Positions 42,744 to 52,247 of a stretch of DNA of 64,000 nucleotides are shown here, piece after piece. The stretch lies in contig NZ_JOEQ01000005.1 of NCBI RefSeq assembly GCF_000721075.1, forward strand, positions 186,001-250,000, in the 5' to 3' direction. Position numbers and translations under genes: made by a program. The notes beneath the pieces are model-generated. The model ran no database searches. It worked only from the letters and a program-made list of their open reading frames with translations, and was not told the origin of the DNA. Source of the stretch: Streptosporangium amethystogenes (GTDB lineage: Bacteria; Actinomycetota; Actinomycetes; Streptosporangiales; Streptosporangiaceae). How positions within the stretch are numbered: position 1 is the first letter of the stretch; the number at the start of each line of letters is the position of its first letter.

Positions 42744-45700
42744 ATGAAGAGCATTTTAGGGCGGACGGCCGCGGTCTGCGCGGCCATGCTGGTCGCCGGG
42801 CTGCTGACGGCCCAGCCGGCCGCCGCCGCGACCCCCGCGGCCGGCGCCGTGCTCGGTGCGAACCCCGTCTACACCGGCGTCACCCGGGCCTGGCCCGGTG
42901 ACGCGGACAAGAACCCGGCCACCGCGGTGAGCGAGCGCGACGGCGTCTCCTGCTGGCAGACCTCCGGCACGCCGTACAACAGGTACGTCTATGTGGACGT
43001 CGCCGACTCCGCCATCCCGGCGGGCGCGACCACGGCCTATGTCGTGGTCCGTTACTTCGACGCGGGGCCCGTCGGCGTGGACGTCCACTACGACTCCACC
43101 TCCGGCGCGTTCACCGGCTCGGCCAACCTGGCGCTGACGGGATCCGGCACGTGGAAGACCGGTCAGTTCCAGCTCGGGAACATCAACTTCAAGAATCGGA
43201 CCAACGGCGCCGACTTCCGGCTCAACGTCAAGGCGGACGCGGGCGCGATGCCCGGAGTCTGCTTCTCCCGGATCGACGTCCACTTCACCGACCCCTCCCA
43301 GCTCACCGTGACGAACCCCTCGCTGGTCTTCACCAAGGGGGGGAACGCCATCACCTTCGCCGCCGCCGATGACCAGATCGCCTGGACGATCGGTGACCCG
43401 GCCGGTGTCCCGCTGCGCTCGGGGACGCTGCCCGTCGCGAACGGCGCCGCGTCGCTCGACATCTCCGACCTGGGTCCCGGCTACTACACCCTGACGGCGA
43501 AGACCGCGCTCACCACGAGGACGACGTCGTTCGGCGTGATCACGCCGCTCGCCGCCAGGGACCCCTTCTTCGCCGTCGCCATGCACTACGGCTGGCAGCA
43601 GGCCACCGAGGCGGCCATGCTGGAGACCGCGGGCCGGATCGGCTGGACCGAGGTGCGCTCCGACGCCAACTGGTCGGCGATCGAGAAGCAGGCGGGCGTC
43701 TACGAGTTCGCCGGCTACGCCTTCGACAAGGGCATGCGCGAGGCCGCCAAGCACGGCATCACCTCGATGCCGATCCTGGGCTACCGCAACCCCCTGTACG
43801 ACGGCGGCAAGACGCCCAGCACGCCGGCGGGGCTGGGGGCCTTCGCGAACTTCGGCGCCGCGACGTCCACGCAGTACGCGGCGCTGACCAAGGACATCTC
43901 GATCTACAACGAGTACAACTCGACCGGCTTCAACGACGGCGCCTGCGGCATCACCCCGCAGTGCTACCTGAACATGGTCAAGGCCGTCCATCCGGCGATC
44001 AAGCGGGCCAACCCGGCGGCGAACGTCGTCGGCCCCACCTCGGCGGGCACCCAGCTTTCCTGGCACCAGGGCTTCTTCGACCTCGGTGGCCTGGACTACC
44101 TCGACACCTTCAGCGTCAACTTCTACGGCTACAGCGACTCCGGCCCCGGCACCCCGCCGGAGAAGACGGCGATGACCGGCGACTTCCCGAAGCTCGTGGG
44201 GATGGTGAAGCAGAAGAAGGACATGCCGATCTGGATCAGCGAGAACGGCTGGCCCACCCACACCGCCGGCTCGACCGAGGCGCAGCAGGCCGACTACCTG
44301 ATCCGGGCGCAGACCCTGGCCAGGACGGCGGGCGCGGACAAGTACTTCTGGTACGACCTGATCGACGACGGTGACAACCCGGGCGAGCGAGAGCACCGGT
44401 TCGGCCTGTTCCGGCGTCCGGGCGCGGGTGTCGCCGCGCCGTCGCCCAAGCCCGCCGCGATAGCCAACGCGGTGCTGATCAGGCAGGTGGCGGGCCGTAC
44501 GTTGGGGGCGCGCGAGGACGCGGGCGACGCCGCCGTCTACTCCTACCCCTGGAGCGGCGGCGTGCGGGTGCTCTGGGCGACCGACCCCCGCACGGTCGAG
44601 CTGCGCACCGACGTGCCGCTGACCGTGACCGACCAGTACGGCGCGGCCACCACGTACGCGCCGAACGCCGGAAAGGTCCGGCTCGACCTGGACGGCAGCC
44701 CGGTCTTCGTCAACGGTCCCGTCCGGAGCGTCACGACGGTGACCCCGGCGCTGTCGGTCTCCGCGTCCGCGCAGTCGGTCACCGGCGAGAAGCTGGCCGT
44801 CACGGTCACCGCCGACCGCACCGACGGCGCGAAGCTGCCCAAGAAGCTGGCCGTCGCCGCCGGTGACGCCCGAGCCACGCTGGTCACCGAGAAGGGGCGG
44901 AAGACTTCGGTCACCTTGGAGCTGCCCGCGACCGGCTCGACGGGCAGACGCGCGGTCACCGTCGCCGCGGCCAAGAACCACGACCCGATCGCCCGTCTGC
45001 GCGGCGGCACCCAGGTCGTCAAGCCGTACACGGTCGTGGGCCGTCCGATCATCGACGGCAAGCGCCTGAAGATGACGGTCACCAACAACAGCCCCACGAC
45101 CACGCTCGAATCCGGTCCGGTGACCTGGCGGGTGGGGGCGTGGCAGGGGACGGCGACCGCTCCCGAGGTGCCGCCGCTCGGCTCGGCATCGGTGGAGGCC
45201 CCGGTCAGCGCCGCGGCCCCGTACGTGTCCTATTCCTACGCGGTGACCGCGGGAGACGCCGTCGACAGCGGGTCGCTGAGCTTCAGCCCCATTGAGGAGG
45301 CCGGGGCGACCACGCTCGACGCCATCGACCTCGACATCCTGGGCAGGTGGGTGGGCCTGCGGGGCGGCACCCGGTCCGGCCCGGAGGATATTTCGGGAAA
45401 TATCAGGTTCACGCACACTGATCAGGCGCTCATCCTCGACGCGGTGATCAAGGACGATGTGCACAACGCCGCACGTACCGACCCGTCGCTGGCCTGGCAG
45501 ACGGACTCGATCCAGTACGACATCTACTCGGCGTTCCCCGGCGAACTCGGCGGCACCAGGGTCGAGGTCGGCGCGGCGCTGCTGCCGAGCGGTCCCGCCG
45601 CCTACACCTGGACGGCACCGCCGGGCGGGCAGGCAGGGCCGACACCGGGCGCGGACGTCTCGATCGTGCGCGACGAGACGGCCAAGACCACGACGTACCG

Positions 45701-45896
45701 CCTGGCCGTACCGTGGGCGTCGCTGGGCTTCGACGGACCGCCGAAGGGCGTGATCGGGCTGTCGTTCCTGGTCAACGACGCCGATGCGGGCACCAACGGC
45801 GACGCCCGCGACGGCTATCTGGAGTGGGGCGGCGGCGTCGGCGCAGCACCGAAGAACCCCGCTCTCTTCCGCTCGGCCCAGCTCGTGAGCGGCTGA
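42744..45896 (+). CDS. Secreted clan-A glycoside hydrolase with sugar-binding tail (paralogue 1)
   Basis: 1050 residues from ATG 42744. Signal peptide (about 1-29), a jelly-roll-like N-terminal domain (about 35-190), a short beta-domain (about 195-270), then a TIM barrel (about 275-580). The acid/base is inferred as E390 in YNEYNSTGF and the nucleophile as E500 in ISENGWPTH, typical of GH39/GH5-like clan-A enzymes. A beta-domain (DQYGAATTYAP) and a CBM9-like C-terminus (about 850-1050; TDSIQYDIYS, GFDGPPKGVIGLSFLVND) follow. Family number is not certain. Two paralogues lie at 52248-58625. Confidence 0.88.
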   Translation: MKSILGRTAAVCAAMLVAGLLTAQPAAAATPAAGAVLGANPVYTGVTRAWPGDADKNPATAVSERDGVSCWQTSGTPYNRYVYVDVADSAIPAGATTAYVVVRYFDAGPVGVDVHYDSTSGAFTGSANLALTGSGTWKTGQFQLGNINFKNRTNGADFRLNVKADAGAMPGVCFSRIDVHFTDPSQLTVTNPSLVFTKGGNAITFAAADDQIAWTIGDPAGVPLRSGTLPVANGAASLDISDLGPGYYTLTAKTALTTRTTSFGVITPLAARDPFFAVAMHYGWQQATEAAMLETAGRIGWTEVRSDANWSAIEKQAGVYEFAGYAFDKGMREAAKHGITSMPILGYRNPLYDGGKTPSTPAGLGAFANFGAATSTQYAALTKDISIYNEYNSTGFNDGACGITPQCYLNMVKAVHPAIKRANPAANVVGPTSAGTQLSWHQGFFDLGGLDYLDTFSVNFYGYSDSGPGTPPEKTAMTGDFPKLVGMVKQKKDMPIWISENGWPTHTAGSTEAQQADYLIRAQTLARTAGADKYFWYDLIDDGDNPGEREHRFGLFRRPGAGVAAPSPKPAAIANAVLIRQVAGRTLGAREDAGDAAVYSYPWSGGVRVLWATDPRTVELRTDVPLTVTDQYGAATTYAPNAGKVRLDLDGSPVFVNGPVRSVTTVTPALSVSASAQSVTGEKLAVTVTADRTDGAKLPKKLAVAAGDARATLVTEKGRKTSVTLELPATGSTGRRAVTVAAAKNHDPIARLRGGTQVVKPYTVVGRPIIDGKRLKMTVTNNSPTTTLESGPVTWRVGAWQGTATAPEVPPLGSASVEAPVSAAAPYVSYSYAVTAGDAVDSGSLSFSPIEEAGATTLDAIDLDILGRWVGLRGGTRSGPEDISGNIRFTHTDQALILDAVIKDDVHNAARTDPSLAWQTDSIQYDIYSAFPGELGGTRVEVGAALLPSGPAAYTWTAPPGGQAGPTPGADVSIVRDETAKTTTYRLAVPWASLGFDGPPKGVIGLSFLVNDADAGTNGDARDGYLEWGGGVGAAPKNPALFRSAQLVSG

Positions 45897-46969
45897 TGCA
45901 TATCGTCGCCACGGGTGCGCACCTGACGTACCCGCACGCCAACGGCTTCCACGACGACCGGCTCGTGCTCGCCCGCTACGAGCCGGGGGTCGGGGCGACC
46001 GGCCTGGTCAGCGTGCGCCGGCGTGAGGAAGAGCGGGGACCGGGCGGGGGCGGGGGACTCGACGAGTGGCCCGTGGCGACGATCGCGCCGCGGCGCGACG
46101 GCGTGGTACGGCCCGCGTACCCCGACGTCGCCCGCGGCACCGGCCGGACCGTCTGGATCTGGGACGACGTCCTGTACATCGCGGACCGCCCGGGTTCGGT
46201 GGAGCGGGTGTACCAGGCTCCTCCCGGCAGCGCCCTGCAGGACCTGTGCAGTGTGACCGCCGACGGCGGCCAGGTGGCGATGACGCTGGAGACAGGGGAC
46301 GAGCGCACCTGCCTCAGGCTCGACCTCGCCACCGGCGCGCTGACCGAGGTCTTCACCATGTCCTGGTTCGCCAACCATGTCCACCACTGCCCGTACGACG
46401 AGTCGTGGCTGGCCTTCTCCCACGAGGGACCGGCCCGCGACACACCTGACCGGATGTGGGCCTGGCACGACGACACCGCCCGGTGCGTGCTCGACCAGGC
46501 CGCGATCTCCGACACCACCGGCGCCTTCGTCGCGGTGGGACACGAGCGGTGGTTGTTCCACGACCTCGGCGCGGCCGTGATCGGTTACGGCGAGAGCGCG
46601 GCGGGCCCGCGCGGCCTCTACTTCGTCCACCCCGACGACCGCCCGCCCGTGCTGGTCGGCGCGGGCGACCGGTTCTGGCACTGTGACGTCAGTCGCGACG
46701 GCCGCTGGGCGGCCGTCGACACCACCGGCCCCTCCGACCTGCCCGGACGTGGCTGGCAGGACGCGGGCGGCGTCTCCGACGTGCTGCTGATCGACGTCGC
46801 CTCAGGAGACCGGGTACGGCTGGCCCGCACCCCGGCCTCCTCCCACCCCTACCACCCGCATCCGGTCTTCTCGCCCGAAGGCGACGTCGTGCTGTTCAAC
46901 AGCACGGAACCGGATGGCGCCGTAGCCGTGACAGCTGTGAGGAATCCACTTTGTACGTCAACGACCTGA
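45896..46969 (+). CDS. Oligogalacturonate-lyase-like beta-propeller (PL22-like)
   Basis: 357 residues; the ATG overlaps the hydrolase stop by one base. WD40-like beta-propeller repeats. HVHHCPYDESWLAFSHEGP and SSHPYHPHPVFSPEGDVVLF closely follow the pattern of oligogalacturonate lyases, in which the metal-binding His residues lie in H-x-x-PxD and HPHP segments. Such enzymes split unsaturated uronate disaccharides in the cytoplasm. A pectin-like or other uronic-acid-bearing substrate would fit the aldolase and dehydrogenase genes nearby. Substrate remains inference. Confidence 0.78.
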   Translation: MHIVATGAHLTYPHANGFHDDRLVLARYEPGVGATGLVSVRRREEERGPGGGGGLDEWPVATIAPRRDGVVRPAYPDVARGTGRTVWIWDDVLYIADRPGSVERVYQAPPGSALQDLCSVTADGGQVAMTLETGDERTCLRLDLATGALTEVFTMSWFANHVHHCPYDESWLAFSHEGPARDTPDRMWAWHDDTARCVLDQAAISDTTGAFVAVGHERWLFHDLGAAVIGYGESAAGPRGLYFVHPDDRPPVLVGAGDRFWHCDVSRDGRWAAVDTTGPSDLPGRGWQDAGGVSDVLLIDVASGDRVRLARTPASSHPYHPHPVFSPEGDVVLFNSTEPDGAVAVTAVRNPLCTSTT

Positions 46970-47873
46970 GCTTCGATCCCCGCCACGCCTGGCACCCCGT
47001 CCCCTGGCTGGCGGGCGCCGAGTGGACGGTCGAAGTGTTCACCACCCAGGACGCCTGGGGGCTCGACCCCGCCCGCACGTCCTTCGACGGCCACCGGCTG
47101 ACCGCCGACCGCCTGCAGTGGCTCGGCGGCCAGCGGCAGGCGCCGGGGCACGTCACGGTGACCTTGGAGGAGGGCTCCTGGCAGATCACCGCCGAGCACG
47201 CGGACGCGGTCAAAGGGGTGAAGCTGCTCCTGCGCGGGGGTTCGGTGCCAACGGAGCGCACGTCGCCCGCTATCCGGACTGGGAGTGCTCGGCCCTGCGC
47301 AGCCCCTCCGACCGGTACTCGGCGCTGGTCAACACCCCTGACTGGGACAACGACCGGGCAGTGGAGGACGACCAGATCTTCCTGAACCCCGGCGAGCCCG
47401 CCTTCCAGCGGCACCTCGTTGAGCAGGTCGGCTCCGTGGTCGAGCGCTAAGGTGTCGAAGGGGTTTTCCTCGACACCAGCGCGTGCTGGTTCAACGACCC
47501 GCGCCACGAGGTGTACGTCGGGTACCGCGATCTCGTCGCCGAGCTGCGACGCCGCCATCCCGGCCTGCTGGTATGCGGCGAGGGCTGGTACGACGCGCTG
47601 CTCGCGATCTTCCCGATGAACCAGACCTGGCTGGACATGGCCGCGCCACCGCGCTTCGACGAGCTGCCGATGAGATACGCCAGGGTGCTCGGGCATCTCC
47701 TGGACGGCGCTCCCGGCGCGGGCAGCACGGGCGTCCACGAGGGAGGAACGCGGCCGCTCGGCCTACCGCTGCGGGTGGACGGGTACGTGCCCGTGCTGTC
47801 CATCGTGGACGACACCTTCCCCAAGCATCACGACGCGGTGCGCGCCTTCTGCCGCGCCGTCGCAGGGCCGTGA
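46951..47873 (+). pseudogene. Broken glycosidase-like gene (frameshift and stop)
   Basis: Begins at a TTG with GAGG upstream, overlapping the propeller gene by 19 bp, and reads YVNDLSFDPRHAWHPVPW. At about 47240 a run of five G precedes a needed frame change, after which ANGAHVARYPDWECSALRS continues. At 47448-47450 a TAA interrupts SVVER-GVEGVFLDTSACW, where TAC (Tyr) would restore it. The frame then runs to the stop at 47873. FLDTS and LLVCGEGWYDALL look like barrel strands bearing catalytic acids, so a retired glycosidase is likely. Family not identified. Confidence 0.7.
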
Positions 47874-47899
47874 CACCCCTTCGACCCGAGGAACCCCCC

Positions 47900-49305
47900 A
47901 TGACCGACGTCACCCGCCGATCCTTCCTCGCCACTACCTCCGCGGCGGCCGCCACGGTCGCGCTCGCCCCCATCGTACTCGCCGACGCCTGGATCAGGCC
48001 CGGTGAGACGGCCGCGCTGCCGCCCGCCCGCGTCGTGCACGGCGGCAGCGCCTTCGACCTGTTCGCGCGCTACCGGGCCGACAACGGCATCGACACCTGG
48101 CCAGGGCTCAGGGAGAAACTGTCCGCGCCGATCCACGCCACGCTGGCCAGGTCGGTGCACCTCAAGGTGGACATGTGGCAGCCGACCGGCGGAACGTGGG
48201 CGACGGGCAAGCCTGAGGTGGCCTTCGACTGCCTCAGTGCGGTGCCCGGCGGGCCGTACAGCGTGGAGCTGGCCAGCTACTACGCCGACGGGCGGCACGA
48301 CCACAACTATCCCGACTTCCTCACCTTCGACTACCTCGGCGGCTCGGCCCGGTTCAAGGAGCCGGCACCGAGGGGGTCGGCGGCGACCGGCTGTTCCGCC
48401 ACCTCAGCTCCAGCCTCGGCTTCTTCCTCAGCACCATGCAGCAGGACAGGGCGAACGTCTACGACAACCCCAACAGGAACGGCGTCGTCGTCCAGCAGTG
48501 GCCGCTCGGCACCGCGGTCATGCACGACAGGATCGCCTTCTACCCGCACAACCTGGACAGGGGGATCGATACCACGGAGAACCTGAGCTGGGCCCTGGCG
48601 TTCGGGCTGAACATGCATTACCAGGCCCAGCACATGGAGGGCGACTTCCGGATGGGCCGCGGGTTCGAGGCGCTGAAGGCGCTCTCGATCGTGCAGCGGG
48701 AGATCGCTCGCCGCTACTTCGGCCGGGCGATGACCGGTTTCCGGTACGTCAGCGAGGATCTGAAGGTGTCGCGCACCACGTTCGACGGCGTGGAGATCAT
48801 CGCTTCGCACGACCTGGCGCCTCGCTCGCTGGACCTGCCCGGTGGTCTCGCGCCCGTCGCGGTCGCGCCGCACGGCTTCGTCGCGCTGTACGGCGGGGCG
48901 CCGCTCTACGCCCTCACCGCCGACGAGCACCACGCACCCGGGTATCTGTCGCGCTGGTCGGCGGGCCGGTTCGTGCCGAAGATCGCCTGGTACCCCGCCG
49001 ACCTGGCCGGATGCCGATTCAACGTGATCAAGTCCGATCTCAGGCTGACCGTCTCCGCCGCCGAGCTGCCCGCCGGCGAGCCGCGGGCCGTCTCGCTGGC
49101 GATCACCGACTGGGCCGGTACGCCGGTCGACCTCGCCGGGGCCGAGGTGACCTACGAAGTCAGCGACCACGGCCTGGCCCGGGTTCGCGACGGGCGGCTG
49201 GTGACGCGCGGGGACCGCAGGACGGGCTGGGTGACCGTGCGGGCGGTGGTGACCCGGTCGGGTGTGCCCGCGTACTCCAGCATCGAGCTGGTGAAGCTGG
49301 TGTAA
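47900..49305 (+). pseudogene. Tat-exported protein gene with one frameshift
   Basis: Starts DVTRRSFLATTSAAAAT, a twin-arginine signal. The frame reads well through VASFDYLGGSARFKEPA-like sequence to about 48362, then needs a one-base change to continue GTEGVGGDRLFRHLSS and on to LVKLV at 49305. Reconstructed length is about 467 residues. The C-terminal part (about residues 360-467) is Ig-like: LRLTVSAAELPAGEPRAVSLAITDWAGTP-type strands. I do not recognise the central domain. It could be intact if the base loss is a sequencing error. Confidence 0.7.
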
Positions 49306-49313
49306 GCCGGATC

Positions 49314-50069
49314 TCAGCCGTCCAGGTCGTCGAAGCCGAGGCTGCCCAGGCCAAGCTCGGAGGCCTGGGCGAGGATCGCCTCCACCCGTCCCGGCGCGGT
49401 GTGGTTGGCCTGGTGTCGGTCGGCGATCGCGTGGGCGTAGAAGGTGACGGCCTCCGCCCGTTCCGCCGCGCGGACGAGCGCCGACCGCACCGACGCGTCG
49501 CTCACGCCCGCGGGCCTGAACTCCTTGCCGGTGTCGACACCTGCGCCCAGCAGCACGCGTCTCCCGGCCGCCTCGGCCGCGGGCACGAAGATCGCGTCGG
49601 CGGAGGCCAGATCGGTGCCCGGATCGATCCTCGCTCCGCCGCGCAGCCGGGTGAAGATCCGGCCCAGGACCTCGTCCGAGGCGCCGTCGCGGCGGCTCAC
49701 GGGATAGGCGAAGCAGCGTGGCTCGAAGCCGTGTCCGCGTAACGCGTCCAGGCACGGGTCGACGTCCTCGCGCAGGTAGCCGTCACCGCCCAGCGCGGCG
49801 ATCCGGTCCGGCGCCCACAGGTGCCGGTAACCGTGCGCGCCGACCGTGTGGCCGTCGTCGGCCAGCTCGCGGAGCCCACGCCAGTCGTCGGCGCCGAGCT
49901 TGTACGGCTCGCTGATGAAGAACGTCACCCGGGCGCCGTACCGGGTGAAGATCTCCCTGGCCGCGCTCCACTCGGGGACGAAGTAGTCGTCGAAGGTCAG
50001 CAGCAGGATCCCGCCGCCAGCTCCGGCGTCGGCGGCGATCGGGGCCGTCCCGGGTTCGCCGCGCGTCAT
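49314..50069 (-). CDS. Polysaccharide deacetylase family protein (NodB-like)
   Basis: 251 residues from the ATG at 50069, which overlaps the aldolase stop as ATGA and so is preferred over a start 42 bp upstream. LLLTFDDYFVPEW carries the NodB-type TFDD motif, and GAHGYRHLWAP carries the metal-binding His pair (H-x-x-x-H). It lacks a signal peptide. It may remove N- or O-acetyl groups from imported sugars or have a related hydrolase activity. Tail to tail with the frameshifted Tat gene. Confidence 0.85.
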   Translation of the reverse strand: MTRGEPGTAPIAADAGAGGGILLLTFDDYFVPEWSAAREIFTRYGARVTFFISEPYKLGADDWRGLRELADDGHTVGAHGYRHLWAPDRIAALGGDGYLREDVDPCLDALRGHGFEPRCFAYPVSRRDGASDEVLGRIFTRLRGGARIDPGTDLASADAIFVPAAEAAGRRVLLGAGVDTGKEFRPAGVSDASVRSALVRAAERAEAVTFYAHAIADRHQANHTAPGRVEAILAQASELGLGSLGFDDLDG

Positions 50070-51058
50070 GGCCGCACATTCCGCGGCTCGGCGCCGCCGC
50101 CGGTTCCGCACGCCTCAAGCAGGCCGAGCCTGTCGAGTTCGGCGCGGAGCGCGTCCCTGTCCACGGGGCGGAGCGGGGCGCGGCACGGGCCGAGCTCGGG
50201 GCCGAGCATCGAAGCGGCGGTCTTGAGCGCGGGCAGGCCGCCGAAGGTCTCGCAGACGTCGACGGCCTGCCGTACCAGGCTCTGCAGGCGCCGGGCGGTG
50301 ACGAGGTCGCCGTCGGCGTGCGCCCGCGCCAGGCGGTGGAAGAGCGGCGCGGCGAAGTTGTAGGTGCTGCCGACCGCCTCGGTGGCGCCGAGGGCGAGGG
50401 CAGCCAGCAGGATCTCGTCGCGGCCGAAGCAGAGCCGTACCGACTCCTGGAGGCAGCGGTCGAAGTCGGCGAGCCGGTAGTCGGTGAACTTCACGCCGGC
50501 GAAGGTCGGGATGTGCTCGCGGGCCGCCCTGACGAACTGCGTGATCGGCAGGTCCACGCCGCTCATCGAGGGGATGTGGTAGTAGAGGAACGGCAGCGTG
50601 GGGGCCGCGCCGGCGATCCGGCCGCACAGTTCGACCAGCTCGGCCACGGTGCGCGGACGGAAGAAGTGCGGCGGCAGGGCCGCGATCGCGTTGGCTCCTG
50701 TGCTCTCGGCGTGTGCGGCCAGCGCCCGGGCCTCGCGTACGTTGTCGTGGCCGACGTGCACGATCACCTCCAGACCGTCTCGAAGGTCGTCCCGGGTGCC
50801 GTCGTCGTCTCGCACGCCGGCCCGCGAGCTGTCCCGTAGGTCGTCTCGTGCGCGGAGCCAGGACACGGCCAGCCGCGTCCGTTCGTCCACTGTCAGCGAT
50901 GGCCATTCGCCGGTGGTGCCGCCGACGAAGACGCCGGCGACGCCGGATCCGGCCAGGTGGGCCGCCTGGGCGGGGACCACGCTCAGGTTCAGCGCGCCGT
51001 CGGCGCACATGGGCGTGAAGGGGGCCGCGATCAGGCGGACGGGAGGTGGAGGTGCCAT
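50066..51058 (-). CDS. DHDPS/N-acetylneuraminate lyase family aldolase
   Basis: 330 residues from the ATG at 51058 (GAGAGGAGC upstream). Class-I aldolase barrel with GGTTGEWPSL (residues 46-55), the catalytic Tyr in LYYHIPSMSG (Y160) and Schiff-base lysine K190 in FAGVKFTDYR. The HIPSMSG type points to the N-acetylneuraminate-lyase or keto-deoxy-sugar-acid branch rather than lysine biosynthesis. Residues 71-95 are an acidic repeat insert. The operator at 51121-51138 lies 62 bp upstream, so it joins the GntR regulon. It is co-translated with the deacetylase. Confidence 0.9.
   Translation of the reverse strand: MAPPPPVRLIAAPFTPMCADGALNLSVVPAQAAHLAGSGVAGVFVGGTTGEWPSLTVDERTRLAVSWLRARDDLRDSSRAGVRDDDGTRDDLRDGLEVIVHVGHDNVREARALAAHAESTGANAIAALPPHFFRPRTVAELVELCGRIAGAAPTLPFLYYHIPSMSGVDLPITQFVRAAREHIPTFAGVKFTDYRLADFDRCLQESVRLCFGRDEILLAALALGATEAVGSTYNFAAPLFHRLARAHADGDLVTARRLQSLVRQAVDVCETFGGLPALKTAASMLGPELGPCRAPLRPVDRDALRAELDRLGLLEACGTGGGAEPRNVRP
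50774..50848 (-). repeat. Acidic repeat insert within the aldolase gene
   Basis: The coding strand gives RDDLRDSSRAGVRDD and a second RDDLRDG in place of a short RDG turn. On the plus strand, 18-bp imperfect copies (GTCTCGAAGGTCGTCCCG at 50777-50794 and GTCCCGTAGGTCGTCTCG at 50831-50848) lie 54 bp apart. This suggests an in-frame expansion of 24 codons by local duplication. Confidence 0.65.
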
Positions 51059-51120
51059 GCGGCTGCTCCTCTCGCGGAGGCGGACGATCATCGGCAAGGC
51101 TACCGGAAAACGGCTCCATA

Positions 51121-51138
51121 TAACGCGTTAACACTCTA
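51121..51138. promoter_or_regulatory. GntR-type operator, site F
   Basis: TAACGCGTTAACACTCTA, one of the best matches to the island consensus, 62 bp upstream of the minus-strand aldolase/deacetylase operon. It is the rightmost site and lies just inside the second transposase fragment. Confidence 0.65.
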
Positions 51139-51341
51139 AATACCTGCGATATCCGCCTGACGACGCCGACGGGTGCCCCCGGCTCGGCGGATCGTGCGTG
51201 ACAGCGGATCGCGCGTGACAAGGGAACGTCATGGTTTTCGATGCGGCGAGGGCGGGGGACTGGGGCGCCCCCAGTGGCCTGCGGAGCTCCCCATGGGCAC
51301 GCCGCTGCGCTGGATGTCGCGGTACCCGGAAAGGCCGTCGC

Positions 51342-51479
51342 GTGATCACCTGCTTCACCCAGGCCATGCTCATCCTGCGCTGGCTCCTGGACAACACCCG
51401 AATCACGCAGCTCGCGATCGATCACGGCGTCAGCCGCACGACCGCCTACCGCTACCTGCACGAGGGCATCGTAGTTGCA
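51342..51479 (+). pseudogene. IS5-family transposase fragment (HTH part)
   Basis: The frame from the GTG at 51342 reads VITCFTQAMLILRWL, then TRITQLAIDHGVSRTTAYRYL and HEGI. This is the helix-turn-helix N-terminus of DDE_Tnp_4-type IS5 transposases. It is lost after about 45 codons, with no DDE domain beyond. It is of a different IS5 subgroup from the fragment at 23891-24115. Confidence 0.65.
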
Positions 51480-52247
51480 AGGTATGTGCAACAAGGGGAG
51501 ACGTGCGGCGATCTTACAAGGGCGGGATGATGGCCCGGCCGCGGGTCTTCGGCCCGCGCTCGGAGAGCCTTGGCCGTCGTGGGAGACGCTTCCATGGATT
51601 GTCGAGTCGCGGCTCGTCGCCGCGTGGGAGGAGCACACCCGCCGACACCGGACCCCGACGACCAGCGTCGCCACTATCGCGAGCTCGGCCGAGACCAGCC
51701 CACGGTCAGGTACAGGCCGCCGAAGACGCCGATCGCGGTGGCCTGGGCGAGCATCGGGCCGGTGGACGCGACCAGGATGGTGATCGACGGTGCGAGCCCG
51801 CACAGCGTGGAGGCCGCGGTGAAGGCGGCGAAGGTCTTTCACCCCCACTCGAATCACAGCGCCTCACGGCGCAGGCCGAAGACCGTACAGTCCCCGCGCG
51901 CATGACTGCCCGCGATGGCATGTGATGGTTGTCGTTGACGGTCTCGGCGAGGGAGAAGTTGTCAGCGTCGTAGCCGAAGCGCGCCATGACCGACAGGTCG
52001 TCGGCGCCTCCGTAGGGGCTATAAGGACCTGGTCGTCGGGCAGCGCGTCTGCCCCGATGTGAGTGGCAACAACGGGAGGTAGGTGCCCGCACCCGTCTCA
52101 CCGATCAGGTCCGATAGGGCGAGCAGCGTGGAAGCGGCTGATACCTGGGCAGGAGAGAGCAGTGGAGCGGCGACCGTGGCGAGCGCGCCTGTATCGAACA
52201 GCCGGAAGTCGGCGCGTCGGGACATGGTGGGATTCATGTTGACTCCG
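51480..52247. other. Remnant region with no intact gene
   Basis: On the minus strand, 51690-51835 reads a hydrophobic stretch (FTAASTLCGLAPSITILVAS, then AIGVFGGLYLTVGW) like part of a membrane protein, bounded by a stop. At about 51920-52020 a second minus-strand piece reads DDLSVMARFGYDADNFSL. A 72-codon minus-strand frame at 52019-52237 begins MNPTMSRRADFRLFDTGAL and might be a small gene, but it lacks a convincing ribosome site. None matches a complete family. The region looks like a deletion scar. Confidence 0.5.
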
